Shown here: one piece after another, positions 50,728-60,010 of the stretch
Numbering within the stretch: position 1 is the first letter of the stretch
Layout of the letters: every line of letters starts with the position of its first letter
Assembly: GCF_963526985.1 (NCBI RefSeq)
Contig: NZ_CAURPW010000001.1
Span: forward strand, 1-64,000
Origin: an uncultured Campylobacter sp.
Lineage (GTDB): Bacteria; Campylobacterota; Campylobacteria; Campylobacterales; Campylobacteraceae
Direction: 5' to 3'
Length of the DNA stretch: 64,000 nucleotides
Translations under genes and position numbers: made by a program
Notes under the pieces: generated by a model
Databases searched by the model: none
What the model was told of the DNA's origin: nothing
What the model saw: the letters and a program-made list of their open reading frames with translations, nothing else

Positions 50728-51257
50728 GGATATTTTATATCGTCGTTAGCGTTTTTAGCGTAGCGATGGTTTATTTAGCGATTGAGGAGCCTTATTATAG
50801 CGAGCTCTTAAAAGGCGGCGAAGTTAGCGCAGATATGCAGATGAACGCGGTTACGGACTACGAGATAAACGCCACGACTGTAAATGCTAGATACGAAGCC
50901 GATACGTGGAATAGATACGCCGAATTTGACGAGTTTATAAAATTTAGGGCAGAAATCTTTAAGGATAACAAGGAGCATAACGTTAGCGCAGATAAGGCAT
51001 TTTATAACGGAGGTCGCATTAAATTTAAAGGTAACGCTAAATATGCTAATAGCGAAAAATTGACGTTTTTCTCGGACGAGGTTGTTTATAGTACGGCAAC
51101 GAAAGTAGCCGCGACCGAGACGCCTTTTACGATGACGCGCGACGAGGATAAGGTAGTCGGCAAGGCTTTGGTTTACGATTTTGAGCTAAAAAAGGCTTAT
51201 ATCAAAAAAGCGTTTGCCCTAATAGAACAAGATAGAAAGAAACGGGATGAAAAATGA
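50718..51257 (+). CDS. lptC: LPS export protein LptC
   Basis: A 179-residue protein with one N-terminal membrane span (RIFYIVVSVFSVAMVYLAI) and a periplasmic beta-jellyroll (VNARYEADTWNRYAEFDEF, FKGNAKYANSEKLTFFSDEVVYS). LptC links the LptBFG transporter to LptA. The start is TTG inside the kdsC 3' end; it overlaps lptA by 4 bp. Sequence identity in this family is low, so context carries much of the call. Confidence 0.82.
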   Translation: MVIRIFYIVVSVFSVAMVYLAIEEPYYSELLKGGEVSADMQMNAVTDYEINATTVNARYEADTWNRYAEFDEFIKFRAEIFKDNKEHNVSADKAFYNGGRIKFKGNAKYANSEKLTFFSDEVVYSTATKVAATETPFTMTRDEDKVVGKALVYDFELKKAYIKKAFALIEQDRKKRDEK

Positions 51258-51733
51258 CGAAAATAGATTTGATTAAAAAGACGGTTTTGGTTTTGGCGCT
51301 TGGCGCTTTGCCTCTTTTAGCAGAGCAAGTAGAGATCACCGCAGATGAGTTTTACGCCGACGAAGGCAAGCAAATAAGCGAATTTAAAGGTAACGTAAAT
51401 ATTAAAAAAGGTAAAGATACGCTAACTGCTAATCTCGTCGTTATACATTTTGATAAAAATCGCAATCCGCTAAAATACGTCGCTTCCGGTAACGCTAAAT
51501 TTAGAGTATTTATCAAAAATAAAACATACGACGGTAGCGGTAGCGAGCTTATTTACGAGCCAACGCCGAATTTATATACGATAAACGGCAACGGCTTTTT
51601 GCACGAGATAGAAACCGATAAAAAAGTCTACGGCGAAAAGATCACGGTCAATCAAAATAGCGGTATGTATAACGTAAACAGCGGCAAAAAAGAGCCTGTC
51701 AAATTTATATTCCAGGTTGAGGATAAAAAGTGA
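51254..51733 (+). CDS. lptA: LPS periplasmic bridge protein LptA
   Basis: A 159-residue exported OstA-type protein: signal peptide VLVLALGALPLLAEQ, then EITADEFYADEGKQISEFKG, VNIKKGKDTLTANLVVIHFD and YVASGNAKF, the repeated beta strands of LptA. It forms the periplasmic bridge for LPS with LptC. It overlaps lptC and engB by 4 bp each. Confidence 0.88.
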   Translation: MTKIDLIKKTVLVLALGALPLLAEQVEITADEFYADEGKQISEFKGNVNIKKGKDTLTANLVVIHFDKNRNPLKYVASGNAKFRVFIKNKTYDGSGSELIYEPTPNLYTINGNGFLHEIETDKKVYGEKITVNQNSGMYNVNSGKKEPVKFIFQVEDKK

Positions 51734-52353
51734 TCCGCGTTTTAAACGCAAAATTTCTTATCTCTGCACCCGACATCTCGCTAGCTCCGCCTGCAAATTC
51801 TAGCGAAGTAGCGTTTTTAGGGCGTTCAAACGTCGGTAAAAGCAGCCTCATAAACGCACTAGTAAATCAAAAAGGACTAGCCAAAAGCAGCTCGACGCCG
51901 GGCAAAACGCGCCTCATAAATTTTTTCGAGGTTGAGTATGCGCGCGGTATCAAAAACGAGCAAGGCGAGCTAAGCGAGGAGAGGGCAAATTTGACCTTCG
52001 TCGATCTGCCGGGCTTTGGATACGCCAAAGTGGCTAAAAGCATGCACGCGCAGTGGAGAAAAAATCTCGACGAATATCTAAAATTTAGAGCCAACATAAA
52101 GCTTTTCGTGCATCTCATCGACTCGCGCCAGTTTGATATGCAAATCGATAGGGACGTAAACGACTATTTGCAAAGTTTCCTGCGCCCCGATCAAAAAATT
52201 TTAAATTTCCTCACAAAATCAGACAAGCTAAATCAAAGCCAAAAAAGCGCGGTTTTAAAAGTCTATCCGGGCGCGCATTTCGTTTCGGCGCTTAAAAAAA
52301 CGGGCGTAGAAAAGGCAAACGAGCTTATATATCTAAACGCGCTGGGGCTGTAA
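51730..52353 (+). CDS. engB: Ribosome-biogenesis GTPase EngB/YsxC
   Basis: TRAFAC GTPase for 50S assembly. GRSNVGKSSLINAL (G1), STPGKTRLINFFEV (G2 region), FVDLPGFGYAKV (G3), LTKSDKL (G4) and SALKKTG (G5). 207 residues; follows lptA as in C. jejuni. A 118-bp gap with no feature follows before the next gene. Confidence 0.94.
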   Translation: MIRVLNAKFLISAPDISLAPPANSSEVAFLGRSNVGKSSLINALVNQKGLAKSSSTPGKTRLINFFEVEYARGIKNEQGELSEERANLTFVDLPGFGYAKVAKSMHAQWRKNLDEYLKFRANIKLFVHLIDSRQFDMQIDRDVNDYLQSFLRPDQKILNFLTKSDKLNQSQKSAVLKVYPGAHFVSALKKTGVEKANELIYLNALGL

Positions 52354-52471
52354 TGAAATCAAAAAGCCTCAGGCAAATTTTGGCATTTTTACCATCAAAT
52401 TTTCCGACTAAATTTACAAATTTAAGCGACTCCAAGACCAAATTTGCAAATTTAGCTAAAAACCTATAACG

Positions 52472-52975
52472 ATGCAAACGAGTGCGGCGATGCGAAGACT
52501 TGGCGCGGAGAAACGATTTTTAAAGCAGCTTGCTTGGGTGGCTTTTTTAGTATTTTATCAGAGCATAACGACGGTATTTAGGCACCTACCGCCTCTTATC
52601 GGGATATTTTTTACTTACATGATCATGCTAACTTTGCAAAAACAAAAGACGCTCAAAGAGTTTGGCAAGGAGTGGTATTTTTGTCTATTTTACCTTACTT
52701 TTGCCGAGCAGGCGCACGGGTTTGCGCTGTTTTCGGCAGTGATTGCGTTTATGCTTTTTTATCATTTTATGTCCGACTGGCTCATCGTTACGCTAAAATC
52801 AAGAGAGCTTTTGGCGGCGGGATTCGTCGCTAGCGGCTACGTTTGGACCTGCGCGACGAGCTCTTTTATCTCATACGCGGCAAATTTACCCATGCTAAAA
52901 TTTGACTACGAATACCTGATTTACGTCGGCGTGGAGTCTGTTTTGGCGGTGATTTTGTTTAGGGGGCGCTTATGA
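52472..52975 (+). CDS. Integral membrane protein, MreD-like by context
   Basis: A 167-residue protein with about five hydrophobic spans (QLAWVAFLVFYQSI, LIGIFFTYMIMLTL, GFALFSAVIAFMLFYHF, LAAGFVASGYVWTC, YLIYVGVESVLAVILF). It overlaps mrdA by 4 bp; small membrane proteins in this slot before PBP2 are MreD-like in other bacteria, but identity is low and the call is inferred. Start at 52472 or the ATG at 52490 are both possible. Confidence 0.6.
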   Translation: MQTSAAMRRLGAEKRFLKQLAWVAFLVFYQSITTVFRHLPPLIGIFFTYMIMLTLQKQKTLKEFGKEWYFCLFYLTFAEQAHGFALFSAVIAFMLFYHFMSDWLIVTLKSRELLAAGFVASGYVWTCATSSFISYAANLPMLKFDYEYLIYVGVESVLAVILFRGRL

Positions 52976-54825
52976 GGATGCGCATAGTGTTTGGCATCAT
53001 ATTTAGCGTCTGGGTACTTTTGCTGGTGCGCGTTTATTATCTTAGCGTCAAATCAAACGACTTTTACGAGGAGATCGCTGAGCAAAATGCGGTAAAAACG
53101 CAGTACCTAGCTCCCGTCAGGGGGCTGATTTTAGACGCCAAAGGCCGTCCGATGGCGGTAAATCGCCTCGGTTTTTCCGTCGCGCTAAAGCCGCATCTAA
53201 GCGGCAAGAGAGCGGAAATTTTAGACGCCGAGCTTGCAAATTTGCAAAATTTATTCGAGGACTTAAACGTCACGAAGCTAAAGCGCGAATACGTCAAGGC
53301 CGACTCGCCTTATAACCAAGATTTCATTCAGATTATCGATTTTATGGACTACGATAAGATGATACCGCGCATAGCCGAGCTCTCGCTGCGAGAAAATTTA
53401 GAGGTTAAGCCGGCATCAAAGCGCCACTATCCCTACAATAGCCTAGCTTCGCATATCATCGGTTACGTCGGTCGCGCAAACCAGCAAGACGTCGAGTCCG
53501 ACCCTGTCGCAAAGCTAACCAATCACACGGGTAGAAGCGGCACGGAGCGCTTTTATAACTCTGTCTTGCAGGGGCAAGAGGGCGTACGAAAGGTAAAAGT
53601 AAATGCGCTAAACCAGGAGGTCGAGGAGATATCCGTAAGTTACCCGCAAAGCTCGGACATCTCGCTCACGATCGACCTTGAGATGCAAAAATACATAGAA
53701 GAAATTTTCGGCGATAACGCGGGCGTCATCATCGTGATGGATGTTAGAGACGGCTCGATACTGGCTGCGGGCAGCTTCCCCGAGTATGATTTAAATCCGT
53801 TTGTTACGGGGTTATCGCAGGCTAAATGGGACGAGCTCGTTAAAAGTATCGATCATCCGTTTACGAACAAGCTCGTAAACGGTCTTTATCCGCCGGGCTC
53901 GGTTATCAAAATGGGCGTGGCGATGGCGTTTTTAGATACCGGTAAGATGAGTCGCTCCGATGGGTATTTTTGCTCGGGTTCGTTTGAGCTTGGAGGGCGA
54001 AATTTCCGTTGCTGGAACGTCTACGGACACGGTTTTATGGATATGAACTCGGCCATCCGCGAGAGCTGCGACGATTATTTTTATAAAGGCAGCTTAAAGG
54101 TCGGCATCGACGCTATAACCCCGGTTTTAGAGCGGCTGGGTTTTGGGCAAAAAAGCGGGGTAGATCTGCCTAACGAATTTGTCGGTATCGTGCCTGGACG
54201 CGAGTGGAAGATGCAAAAATACGCTCAGCCGTGGTATCAGGGCGAGACGCTGATTACCTCGATCGGACAGGGCAACTTCCTCGTGACGCCAATGCAGGTG
54301 GTGCGCTATACGGGTATCCTGGCGACGGGGAAAAACATCGTTCCGCATTTTTTACGTAGCGTAAACGGCGAGGAAGTTAAATTTGAGCCTACCGATGACA
54401 TTTTAACGCCGTTTGAGAAAAAGCAACTCCCGTATGTCCAAAAGGCGATGTATGAGGTCGTAAATCATAAAAAAGGTACCGCGCATAAGTATTTTAAAGA
54501 GGCAAAACTCACGCTAGCGGCAAAAACGGGTACCGCGCAGGTCGTGGGCATCTCGCAGGCCGAAAAAAAGCGTATGAAAGAAGAGGACATGGAGTATCTG
54601 CGCCGCTCGCACGCGTGGGTCACGACTTATGGGCCGTACGAGGAGCCTAGATATGCCGTTACCGTTATCATCGAGCACGGCGGACACGGCGGTTTGGCTG
54701 CCGGACCTCTCACGGCTAAAATTTTTAATAAGCTACTAGAAATGGGCTATATCGATCAAAAATACGAAATTACCTCGCTAGCAGATACCGAGGCTGCGGC
54801 TGCAGAAAAAAAGAAGAAAAATTAA
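52972..54825 (+). CDS. mrdA: Penicillin-binding protein 2
   Basis: Transpeptidase of the elongasome, partner of RodA (gene at 19058). One N-terminal span (IVFGIIFSVWVLLLVRVYYL), a PBP dimer domain (from LAPVRGLILDAKGRPMAVN), and the transpeptidase with SVIK (catalytic Ser) in LYPPGSVIKMG, the SxN-type region, and KTG in AAKTGTAQV. 617 residues. The last of the aspS/recN-LPS block before a 304-bp spacer. Confidence 0.95.
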   Translation: MRMRIVFGIIFSVWVLLLVRVYYLSVKSNDFYEEIAEQNAVKTQYLAPVRGLILDAKGRPMAVNRLGFSVALKPHLSGKRAEILDAELANLQNLFEDLNVTKLKREYVKADSPYNQDFIQIIDFMDYDKMIPRIAELSLRENLEVKPASKRHYPYNSLASHIIGYVGRANQQDVESDPVAKLTNHTGRSGTERFYNSVLQGQEGVRKVKVNALNQEVEEISVSYPQSSDISLTIDLEMQKYIEEIFGDNAGVIIVMDVRDGSILAAGSFPEYDLNPFVTGLSQAKWDELVKSIDHPFTNKLVNGLYPPGSVIKMGVAMAFLDTGKMSRSDGYFCSGSFELGGRNFRCWNVYGHGFMDMNSAIRESCDDYFYKGSLKVGIDAITPVLERLGFGQKSGVDLPNEFVGIVPGREWKMQKYAQPWYQGETLITSIGQGNFLVTPMQVVRYTGILATGKNIVPHFLRSVNGEEVKFEPTDDILTPFEKKQLPYVQKAMYEVVNHKKGTAHKYFKEAKLTLAAKTGTAQVVGISQAEKKRMKEEDMEYLRRSHAWVTTYGPYEEPRYAVTVIIEHGGHGGLAAGPLTAKIFNKLLEMGYIDQKYEITSLADTEAAAAEKKKKN

Positions 54826-55129
54826 AATTCGGTCTTCAAATTTAAAGGAAAATCCCGCTTTCGCGGCATTACCGCGCGCTGCGCTCTCGTAACTTTTCAT
54901 GGATGCGGCGGCTTAAATTTTATCGTATTTTTAAATTTATAGATTTTATGCATCCTTGCTTTTGTAATCGGTTAAATTTGAGCCGGGCTTGTTTACCATG
55001 GCGCGGATAAAACTACAATATGCGAAAGACCTAGAAATTTGACGAGTTTATTTTATAACCGAGTTTTAGGTTTAATAACTCGCAAAAACTGATTTGCGCT
55101 AAAAAAGCATTAAATTTGCAAATACCGAC
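54826..55129. other. 304-bp spacer after mrdA
   Basis: No gene and no strong hairpin; a 6-bp stem at 55060-55082 could act for the Crp/Fnr gene. This is a boundary between blocks that are separate in C. jejuni. Confidence 0.5.
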
Positions 55130-55768
55130 TCAACCTTCAAACATCTCCGAAAGTTCGCTTGTGGCGATATTTACGATTTTATTGTTTGCGTCTAGTTCGA
55201 TCAAATTTTGAGTTTTAAATTTCGCCAAAATCCTTGAAAACGTCTCTGGGGTGATGTTTAGGATGGAGGCTATTTTGATGTGTTTTAGCTCGTTAAAAAG
55301 ATCGGCGTGATTAACGAGAAAGCTCGCGACCTTGGCCTCGGAGTTTAGCACGAGTTCTTGGTGTATCAGCTCGCTTGCGATTTTTAGTTTTTGCGAGAGC
55401 GATTTGATGATTTGTAGCGATACGCGCGGATTTGATAAAAACTCGGCGTAAAATTTATCGTAGTCGATTTTTAGCACCTCGCCGCCTGTTAAAAATATCG
55501 CCGTCGCCGGGAATTTTATATTTTCAAAGTTGGCAAGCTCGGCTACGAAGCTAATCCCGTTAAACTGATGCATAAAAATCTCTTTGCCTTTAGGGCCGAT
55601 TTTATAGAGCTTGAGAGAGCCTTTTATGAGGAGGTGGAGCCACTTTGACTCCTCGCCCTCCATAAATAAAAACTCGCCCTTTTTATACTTTTTTAGGATG
55701 CTGATATCTTCCAGCCTTTTTAGCTCGGCCTCGTTTAGCTCCTGAAAAAACGGGATTTGCTCTAGCAT
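55130..55768 (-). CDS. Crp/Fnr-family transcriptional regulator
   Basis: A 212-residue regulator: cyclic-nucleotide-binding-like jellyroll (about 1-120, KYKKGEFLFMEGEESKWLHLLIKGSLKLYKIG) and a winged helix (about 150-205, VASFLVNHADLF... KIASILNITPETFSRILAKFKTQNLI). It has no Cys quartet for an Fe-S cluster, so it is not FNR proper; relatives sense NO or nitrosative stress in C. jejuni (NssR), which is one possibility. It lies 8 bp downstream of mscL on the same strand and probably shares its promoter. Confidence 0.85.
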   Translation of the reverse strand: MLEQIPFFQELNEAELKRLEDISILKKYKKGEFLFMEGEESKWLHLLIKGSLKLYKIGPKGKEIFMHQFNGISFVAELANFENIKFPATAIFLTGGEVLKIDYDKFYAEFLSNPRVSLQIIKSLSQKLKIASELIHQELVLNSEAKVASFLVNHADLFNELKHIKIASILNITPETFSRILAKFKTQNLIELDANNKIVNIATSELSEMFEG

Positions 55769-55776
55769 TTGCGCTC

Positions 55777-56184
55777 TTATTTATTTTTTAAAAGATCTCT
55801 GATCTCGGTTAGAAGCGCTATATCCTCAGGCACCGGCACAGGCTCCTGGGCTTTTGGCTCCTCCGCTTTTGGTTTTTTGAGCGAATTTATAGCCTTAACT
55901 ACGCAGAAGATACAAAACGCGATAATCGTAAAATCGACCATCGTTTGTATAAACGAGCCGTAGTTTACGGTTACGGCAGCCGTATCACCGACCGCGTCTT
56001 TTAGCGTAAATTTTAAATCCGTAAAATTTACGCCGCCAGTTAGTACGCCCACGATAGGCATGATTACGTCGCCTACTAGCGAGCTAACGATCTTACCGAA
56101 AGCCCCTCCGATCACGACGCCCACGGCCATGTCGATGACATTGCCGCGCATTGCGAATTCTTTAAATTCCTTGATGAAACTCAT
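55777..56184 (-). CDS. mscL: Large-conductance mechanosensitive channel
   Basis: Osmotic safety valve. I chose the ATG at 56184 (about 135 residues), beginning MSFIKEFKEFAMRGNVIDMAVGVVIGGAFGKIV, because that is the conserved MscL N-terminus and has aaagga 6 nt upstream. Two membrane spans, a pore-lining GXXG-type helix (AVGVVIGGAFGKIVSS) and a second (VDFTIIAFCIFCVVKAI), and an acidic/proline C-terminal tail. Divergent from gltX. Confidence 0.93.
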   Translation of the reverse strand: MSFIKEFKEFAMRGNVIDMAVGVVIGGAFGKIVSSLVGDVIMPIVGVLTGGVNFTDLKFTLKDAVGDTAAVTVNYGSFIQTMVDFTIIAFCIFCVVKAINSLKKPKAEEPKAQEPVPVPEDIALLTEIRDLLKNK

Positions 56185-56274
56185 CTTTTTCCTTTGCATT
56201 TTAAAATTAGATATCAATTATATTTATTTTAGCTTCACAAAAGATAAAAAAGCGAGGTTAAATGCCAAAAATGC

Positions 56275-56280
56275 TATAAT
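56275..56280 (+). promoter_or_regulatory. -10 element of gltX operon
   Basis: TGCTATAAT 30 bp before the gltX ATG, with aagga at 56298-56302. Confidence 0.6.
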
Positions 56281-56309
56281 CGCCCCCAAAAATCAATAAG
56301 GAAACAAAA

Positions 56310-57611
56310 ATGTATCGTTTTGCGCCGTCGCCTACAGGCGATATGCATCTGGGAAATTTAAGGGTTGCGATCCTAAACTACGTCTGTTCGCTCCAGGATA
56401 AAAGCGGCTTTATCATCCGCATCGAGGATACCGACAAGGAGCGCAACATCCCCGGAAAAGACAAGGAAATTTTAGAAATTTTAGAGCTTTTCGGGATCAA
56501 ATGGGACACGCTTTATTATCAAAGTAAAAATTTGAAATTTCACCGCGAATTTGCGGCAAAGCTTTTGATAGATAAAAAGGCGTTTTCGTGCTTTTGCACC
56601 GAAAGCGAGCTGGAGGCTAAAAAAGAAGCCGCCAAGGCTAGAGGCGAAGCCTACCGCTACGACGGGACGTGCGAGCATCTAAGCGACAACGAAGTGCTAA
56701 ATAACCAAAAGCCTTTCGTCGTGCGCATGAAAAAGCCGTTAGACACGATGAAGTTTAAAGACGCGATAAAAGGCGAGATCAGCTTTGAGCCTGAAAACGT
56801 CGATAGCTTTGTGATCATGCGGGCTGATTTTACGCCGACTTATAACTTCGCCTGCGCGGTCGATGATATGCTAGAGGGCGTTACCTTCGTCATCCGCGGC
56901 GAGGATCACGTCAGCAACACGCCAAAGCAAGACCTCATCCGCGAAGGACTAGGCTATACGCAAAAGATAAACTACGCCCACCTGCCTATCATCCTAAACG
57001 TTGAGGGCAAAAAAATGAGCAAACGCGAGAACGAAAGTAGCGTAAAATGGCTACTCTCGCAAGGCTTTATGCCAGAAGCCATCGCAAACTACATCGTTTC
57101 TCTTGGTTACAAGGCGCCTGTTGAAATCTTTACGATAGAAGAAGCCGCGCAGTGGTTTGATATCTCGAAGGTTTCGGCGTCTCCAGCCAAATTTGACGTC
57201 AAACAGCTAGAGTATATCAACCGCGAACACATCAAAAGAGCAAGCGATGCAAGGCTGGCCGCACTAATGGGCATAAAGCCCGAATTTGCCGCGCTTGCTA
57301 GATTTTACACGCAAGAAAGCAGCCTGCTAACCGAGATAAAAGCCAAGGTCGATGCGATCTTTGCGACCAAATTTATCCCGGATGAGTTTAAGGCGGGCTG
57401 CGAGGCTATAAAAGCCGCCGCAACTTCGTTAAATTTGAGCGAATTTGGCGAATTTAACGAGCTAAAAAAAGCTCTCATGGACGCCACGGGACTAAAAGGC
57501 AAAGGCTTTTTTATGCCGCTTAGGATTTTGCTCACGGGAACAGAACACGGCCCCGAGCTTAGCGAGCTATATCCGCTCATTAAACCGTATCTAAAGGAAA
57601 TTTTACGATGA
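56310..57611 (+). CDS. gltX: Glutamyl-tRNA synthetase
   Basis: Class I synthetase: FAPSPTGDMHLGNLRVA (HIGH-type HLGN), RIEDTDKERN, RGEDHVSNTPKQ and KMSKRENE. 433 residues, the shorter bacterial form. Epsilonproteobacteria usually carry two GltX proteins, one charging tRNA-Gln for GatCAB; I cannot tell which this is. First gene of the gltX-yggT-slt run, overlapping yggT by 4 bp. Confidence 0.93.
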   Translation: MYRFAPSPTGDMHLGNLRVAILNYVCSLQDKSGFIIRIEDTDKERNIPGKDKEILEILELFGIKWDTLYYQSKNLKFHREFAAKLLIDKKAFSCFCTESELEAKKEAAKARGEAYRYDGTCEHLSDNEVLNNQKPFVVRMKKPLDTMKFKDAIKGEISFEPENVDSFVIMRADFTPTYNFACAVDDMLEGVTFVIRGEDHVSNTPKQDLIREGLGYTQKINYAHLPIILNVEGKKMSKRENESSVKWLLSQGFMPEAIANYIVSLGYKAPVEIFTIEEAAQWFDISKVSASPAKFDVKQLEYINREHIKRASDARLAALMGIKPEFAALARFYTQESSLLTEIKAKVDAIFATKFIPDEFKAGCEAIKAAATSLNLSEFGEFNELKKALMDATGLKGKGFFMPLRILLTGTEHGPELSELYPLIKPYLKEILR

Positions 57612-57895
57612 TATTTTCGGTATTTTTAGAAGCGATCGGTAGTATCCTACATATCGTTATCAACGCCTACACGTGGATCATCATAGGCGCGGCGATCATA
57701 AGCTGGGTGCGCCCCGATCCCTATAATCCTATCGTGCAGCTGCTCTACCGCCTCACCGAGCCCGTCTATGCCGCTATCCGCCGCGTGATACCGACGGTTT
57801 TTGGCGGTATAGATATAGCGCCTATTATCGTGCTTTTGTCGCTTCAGTTTATAGATAGATTTTTTGTAAGGCTTATGTTTGCGTACGCTGCTTAA
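57608..57895 (+). CDS. YggT-family membrane protein
   Basis: A 95-residue protein with two hydrophobic regions (AIGSILHIVINAYTWIIIGAA and IAPIIVLLSLQFIDRFFV) flanking the family signature SWVRPDPYNPIVQLLYRLTEPVYAAIRRVIP. The family is linked to division and osmotic or cation tolerance, role unsettled. It overlaps gltX and slt (17 bp). Confidence 0.9.
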   Translation: MIFSVFLEAIGSILHIVINAYTWIIIGAAIISWVRPDPYNPIVQLLYRLTEPVYAAIRRVIPTVFGGIDIAPIIVLLSLQFIDRFFVRLMFAYAA

Positions 57896-59510
57896 ATTTA
57901 TCCTGCCCGCGATTTTTGCGGCGGCGGCATTTGGCGGAGTTAAGAGTTTTGATGAGATAAAAGACGAGCCTAAGGGGCTTGCTAAGGATTACTATTTTTA
58001 CCGTCTTTTAACCGAAGGTGACTACACCAAGGAGCAGGCGCAAATTTTAAACAAAGACGTCTTTCGCCGAGCGGGCGTACTAGCAAAGAAGCTGGCTGAA
58101 ATTTTGCCGCCCAAAAAAGTAAAAAGCGAGTGCGACAGCGTAAGCGCGAAAAATATCCTAGACGCCAACGTAACCTGCCAAAAACAGCGCCTCAGAGTGC
58201 CTTTTATGATGAAGCTAAAAAAGGAAACGAGACAAAAGCTGGCGGATAAATTTAAAGACTCCGATCCGCTTCTTTACCGCCGCTTGAGCGCTCTAAATGA
58301 GAAGCACCCCGAGGATGAATTTGCCAAATTTAACGATACGGACGCGTTTTTGGTTTATTTTAACCAGTCCTCGCACAAGGATAAATTTGACAAAATATTT
58401 GACGTAAATTTTATAAATTTGCTCGCCGCTAAAAAGGAGTTTCACGCTCTGGCAAACGATTTGATAATCGATAAAAAATTAGTCAAATTTAGGCAAAATT
58501 TTCTCGCAATAAAAGAAACCGAGCTTGCCGGCAAGGACGCTTTTATGCTTGGCGTCAATGCGGTTTTGTTAAATTCTCCAAAAGACGCGGCTAGATTTTT
58601 TACTAGAGCGCAGGCGGCCTTTGAGAGGCAAGACCACAAGGATAATGCCGTATTTTGGCTATATCTGTTAAGCAGGGACAGAAGCTATCTTGAGAAGCTA
58701 AATCAGAGCCGCGACGTAAATATCTACGCTCTCTACGCAAACGAGCTAACGGGAGCAAATCCCGCCGTAAACATCGTCACGCCGACGCCTACGAAAGAAA
58801 AGGTAGCGGACTACGATATAAAAGATCCGTTTTTGTGGCAAAAGACCTTTAAAATGATAAAAGAGATGAGCGCGCAGGACGCCGCAAAGCACTCCGAGAC
58901 TTTTAACACCAAAGAGACGCTAGGTCAGTACGCCTACCTGATGGAAAAAGCAAGCGGCTACAAGGATAGTTACTTCGTTATGCCGTTTGTTGATGAGCTA
59001 GAGGACGTAAACGCGACTAGAAAGGCGCTCCTTTATGCGATCGGCAGACAAGAGAGCCGCTTTATCCCGGCCGTCATCTCGACCTCTTATGCGCTTGGCA
59101 TGATGCAGTTTATGCCGTTTTTGGCTAACCATATCGGCAAAAAAGAGCTTGCGATCCCAAATTTCGATCAGGACGATATGTTTGATCCGCGTCTTGCTTT
59201 AAAATTTGCGGATCATCATCTAAATTATTTGGAGAAATACCTCTACCACCCGCTTTTTGTAGCTTACGCGTATAACGGCGGTATCGGCTTTACTAAGAAA
59301 ATGCTTCAGCGAGGCGACCTTTTTAACGAGGGCGAGTATGAGCCGTTTTTATCTATGGAGCTCGTACCTTTTGCCGAGAGTCGCGACTACGGCAAAAAGG
59401 TACTTGCTAACTATGTTATTTACCTAAGGCTTCTCCGTTCCAGTACATCGATTTCGACACTTTTTGAAAGCTTAAAGACGCCTTCTTTGACGGATAAATT
59501 TCGAAAGTAA
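57879..59510 (+). CDS. slt: Soluble lytic murein transglycosylase
   Basis: A 543-residue periplasmic enzyme: signal peptide (LLKFILPAIFAAAAFGG), an alpha-helical superhelix region, and a C-terminal LT domain with catalytic Glu in LLYAIGRQESRFIPAV and SYALGMMQFMP, then AYAYNGGIG. The 3' end overlaps the convergent lipoprotein gene by 95 bp, so the two mRNAs are antisense there. In C. jejuni Slt supports envelope integrity and interbacterial functions; here the assignment is by motif and position. Confidence 0.92.
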   Translation: MRTLLKFILPAIFAAAAFGGVKSFDEIKDEPKGLAKDYYFYRLLTEGDYTKEQAQILNKDVFRRAGVLAKKLAEILPPKKVKSECDSVSAKNILDANVTCQKQRLRVPFMMKLKKETRQKLADKFKDSDPLLYRRLSALNEKHPEDEFAKFNDTDAFLVYFNQSSHKDKFDKIFDVNFINLLAAKKEFHALANDLIIDKKLVKFRQNFLAIKETELAGKDAFMLGVNAVLLNSPKDAARFFTRAQAAFERQDHKDNAVFWLYLLSRDRSYLEKLNQSRDVNIYALYANELTGANPAVNIVTPTPTKEKVADYDIKDPFLWQKTFKMIKEMSAQDAAKHSETFNTKETLGQYAYLMEKASGYKDSYFVMPFVDELEDVNATRKALLYAIGRQESRFIPAVISTSYALGMMQFMPFLANHIGKKELAIPNFDQDDMFDPRLALKFADHHLNYLEKYLYHPLFVAYAYNGGIGFTKKMLQRGDLFNEGEYEPFLSMELVPFAESRDYGKKVLANYVIYLRLLRSSTSISTLFESLKTPSLTDKFRK

Positions 59511-59910
59511 GGTTGATTTTATCGCTTTTAATCTCTGGGGTGCTGACCTCGAAATACTGCGCCCACGGAACCTCAAAGCTAACTTTTTCTAAAAGCGGAT
59601 CGTTTGCGGCTAGGCGTCTAACTAGGATGCCTTGCTGCAAACCGTTTGCCGCAAAGCTCTCCTCTAAAATTTTAACCTCTTTGGGATGTACGGCCACGAC
59701 GAATTTCTCTCTTTTTTGCTCATCGATTAGCTCGCTATAGATCGGATTTAGATAGGTCGCAACGATTAGGATGTTAGTCTTTTTATCTATGATCTCAGAC
59801 TTGCTCGTGTAGGCCAAAAGCTCGTTTTTTAGCGGTTCGTGGATATACTTTTTATCCGCGCAACCGACTAGCGCCAAAATAAAACTTAAGAAAAATACGC
59901 TCTTTTTCAT
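59416..59910 (-). CDS. Conserved Campylobacter lipoprotein
   Basis: A 164-residue lipoprotein with signal and lipobox MKKSVFFLSFILALVGC, unknown function. The remainder is beta-rich with no known domain that I recognise (FVVAVHPKEVKIL, KINLTFEIYPSKKASLSF). Its 3' end is antisense to the last 95 bp of slt. A homologue lies beside slt in C. jejuni (Cj0842, from memory). Confidence 0.78.
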   Translation of the reverse strand: MKKSVFFLSFILALVGCADKKYIHEPLKNELLAYTSKSEIIDKKTNILIVATYLNPIYSELIDEQKREKFVVAVHPKEVKILEESFAANGLQQGILVRRLAANDPLLEKVSFEVPWAQYFEVSTPEIKSDKINLTFEIYPSKKASLSFQKVSKSMYWNGEALGK

Positions 59911-59975
59911 TTTAAAACCTCTTTAAATTTGGTGCTATTTTAGATAAATTTTGCTTTTAAAAAGCCTAAATTTGC

Positions 59976-59981
59976 TATAAT
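59976..59981 (+). promoter_or_regulatory. -10 element of the mobB-fbp operon
   Basis: TATAAT 30 bp before the mobB ATG, in the divergent gap with the lipoprotein gene; a ggag RBS follows. Confidence 0.55.
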
Positions 59982-60010
59982 CGGCGTAAATTTTGAAAAT
60001 TCGGAGAAAA

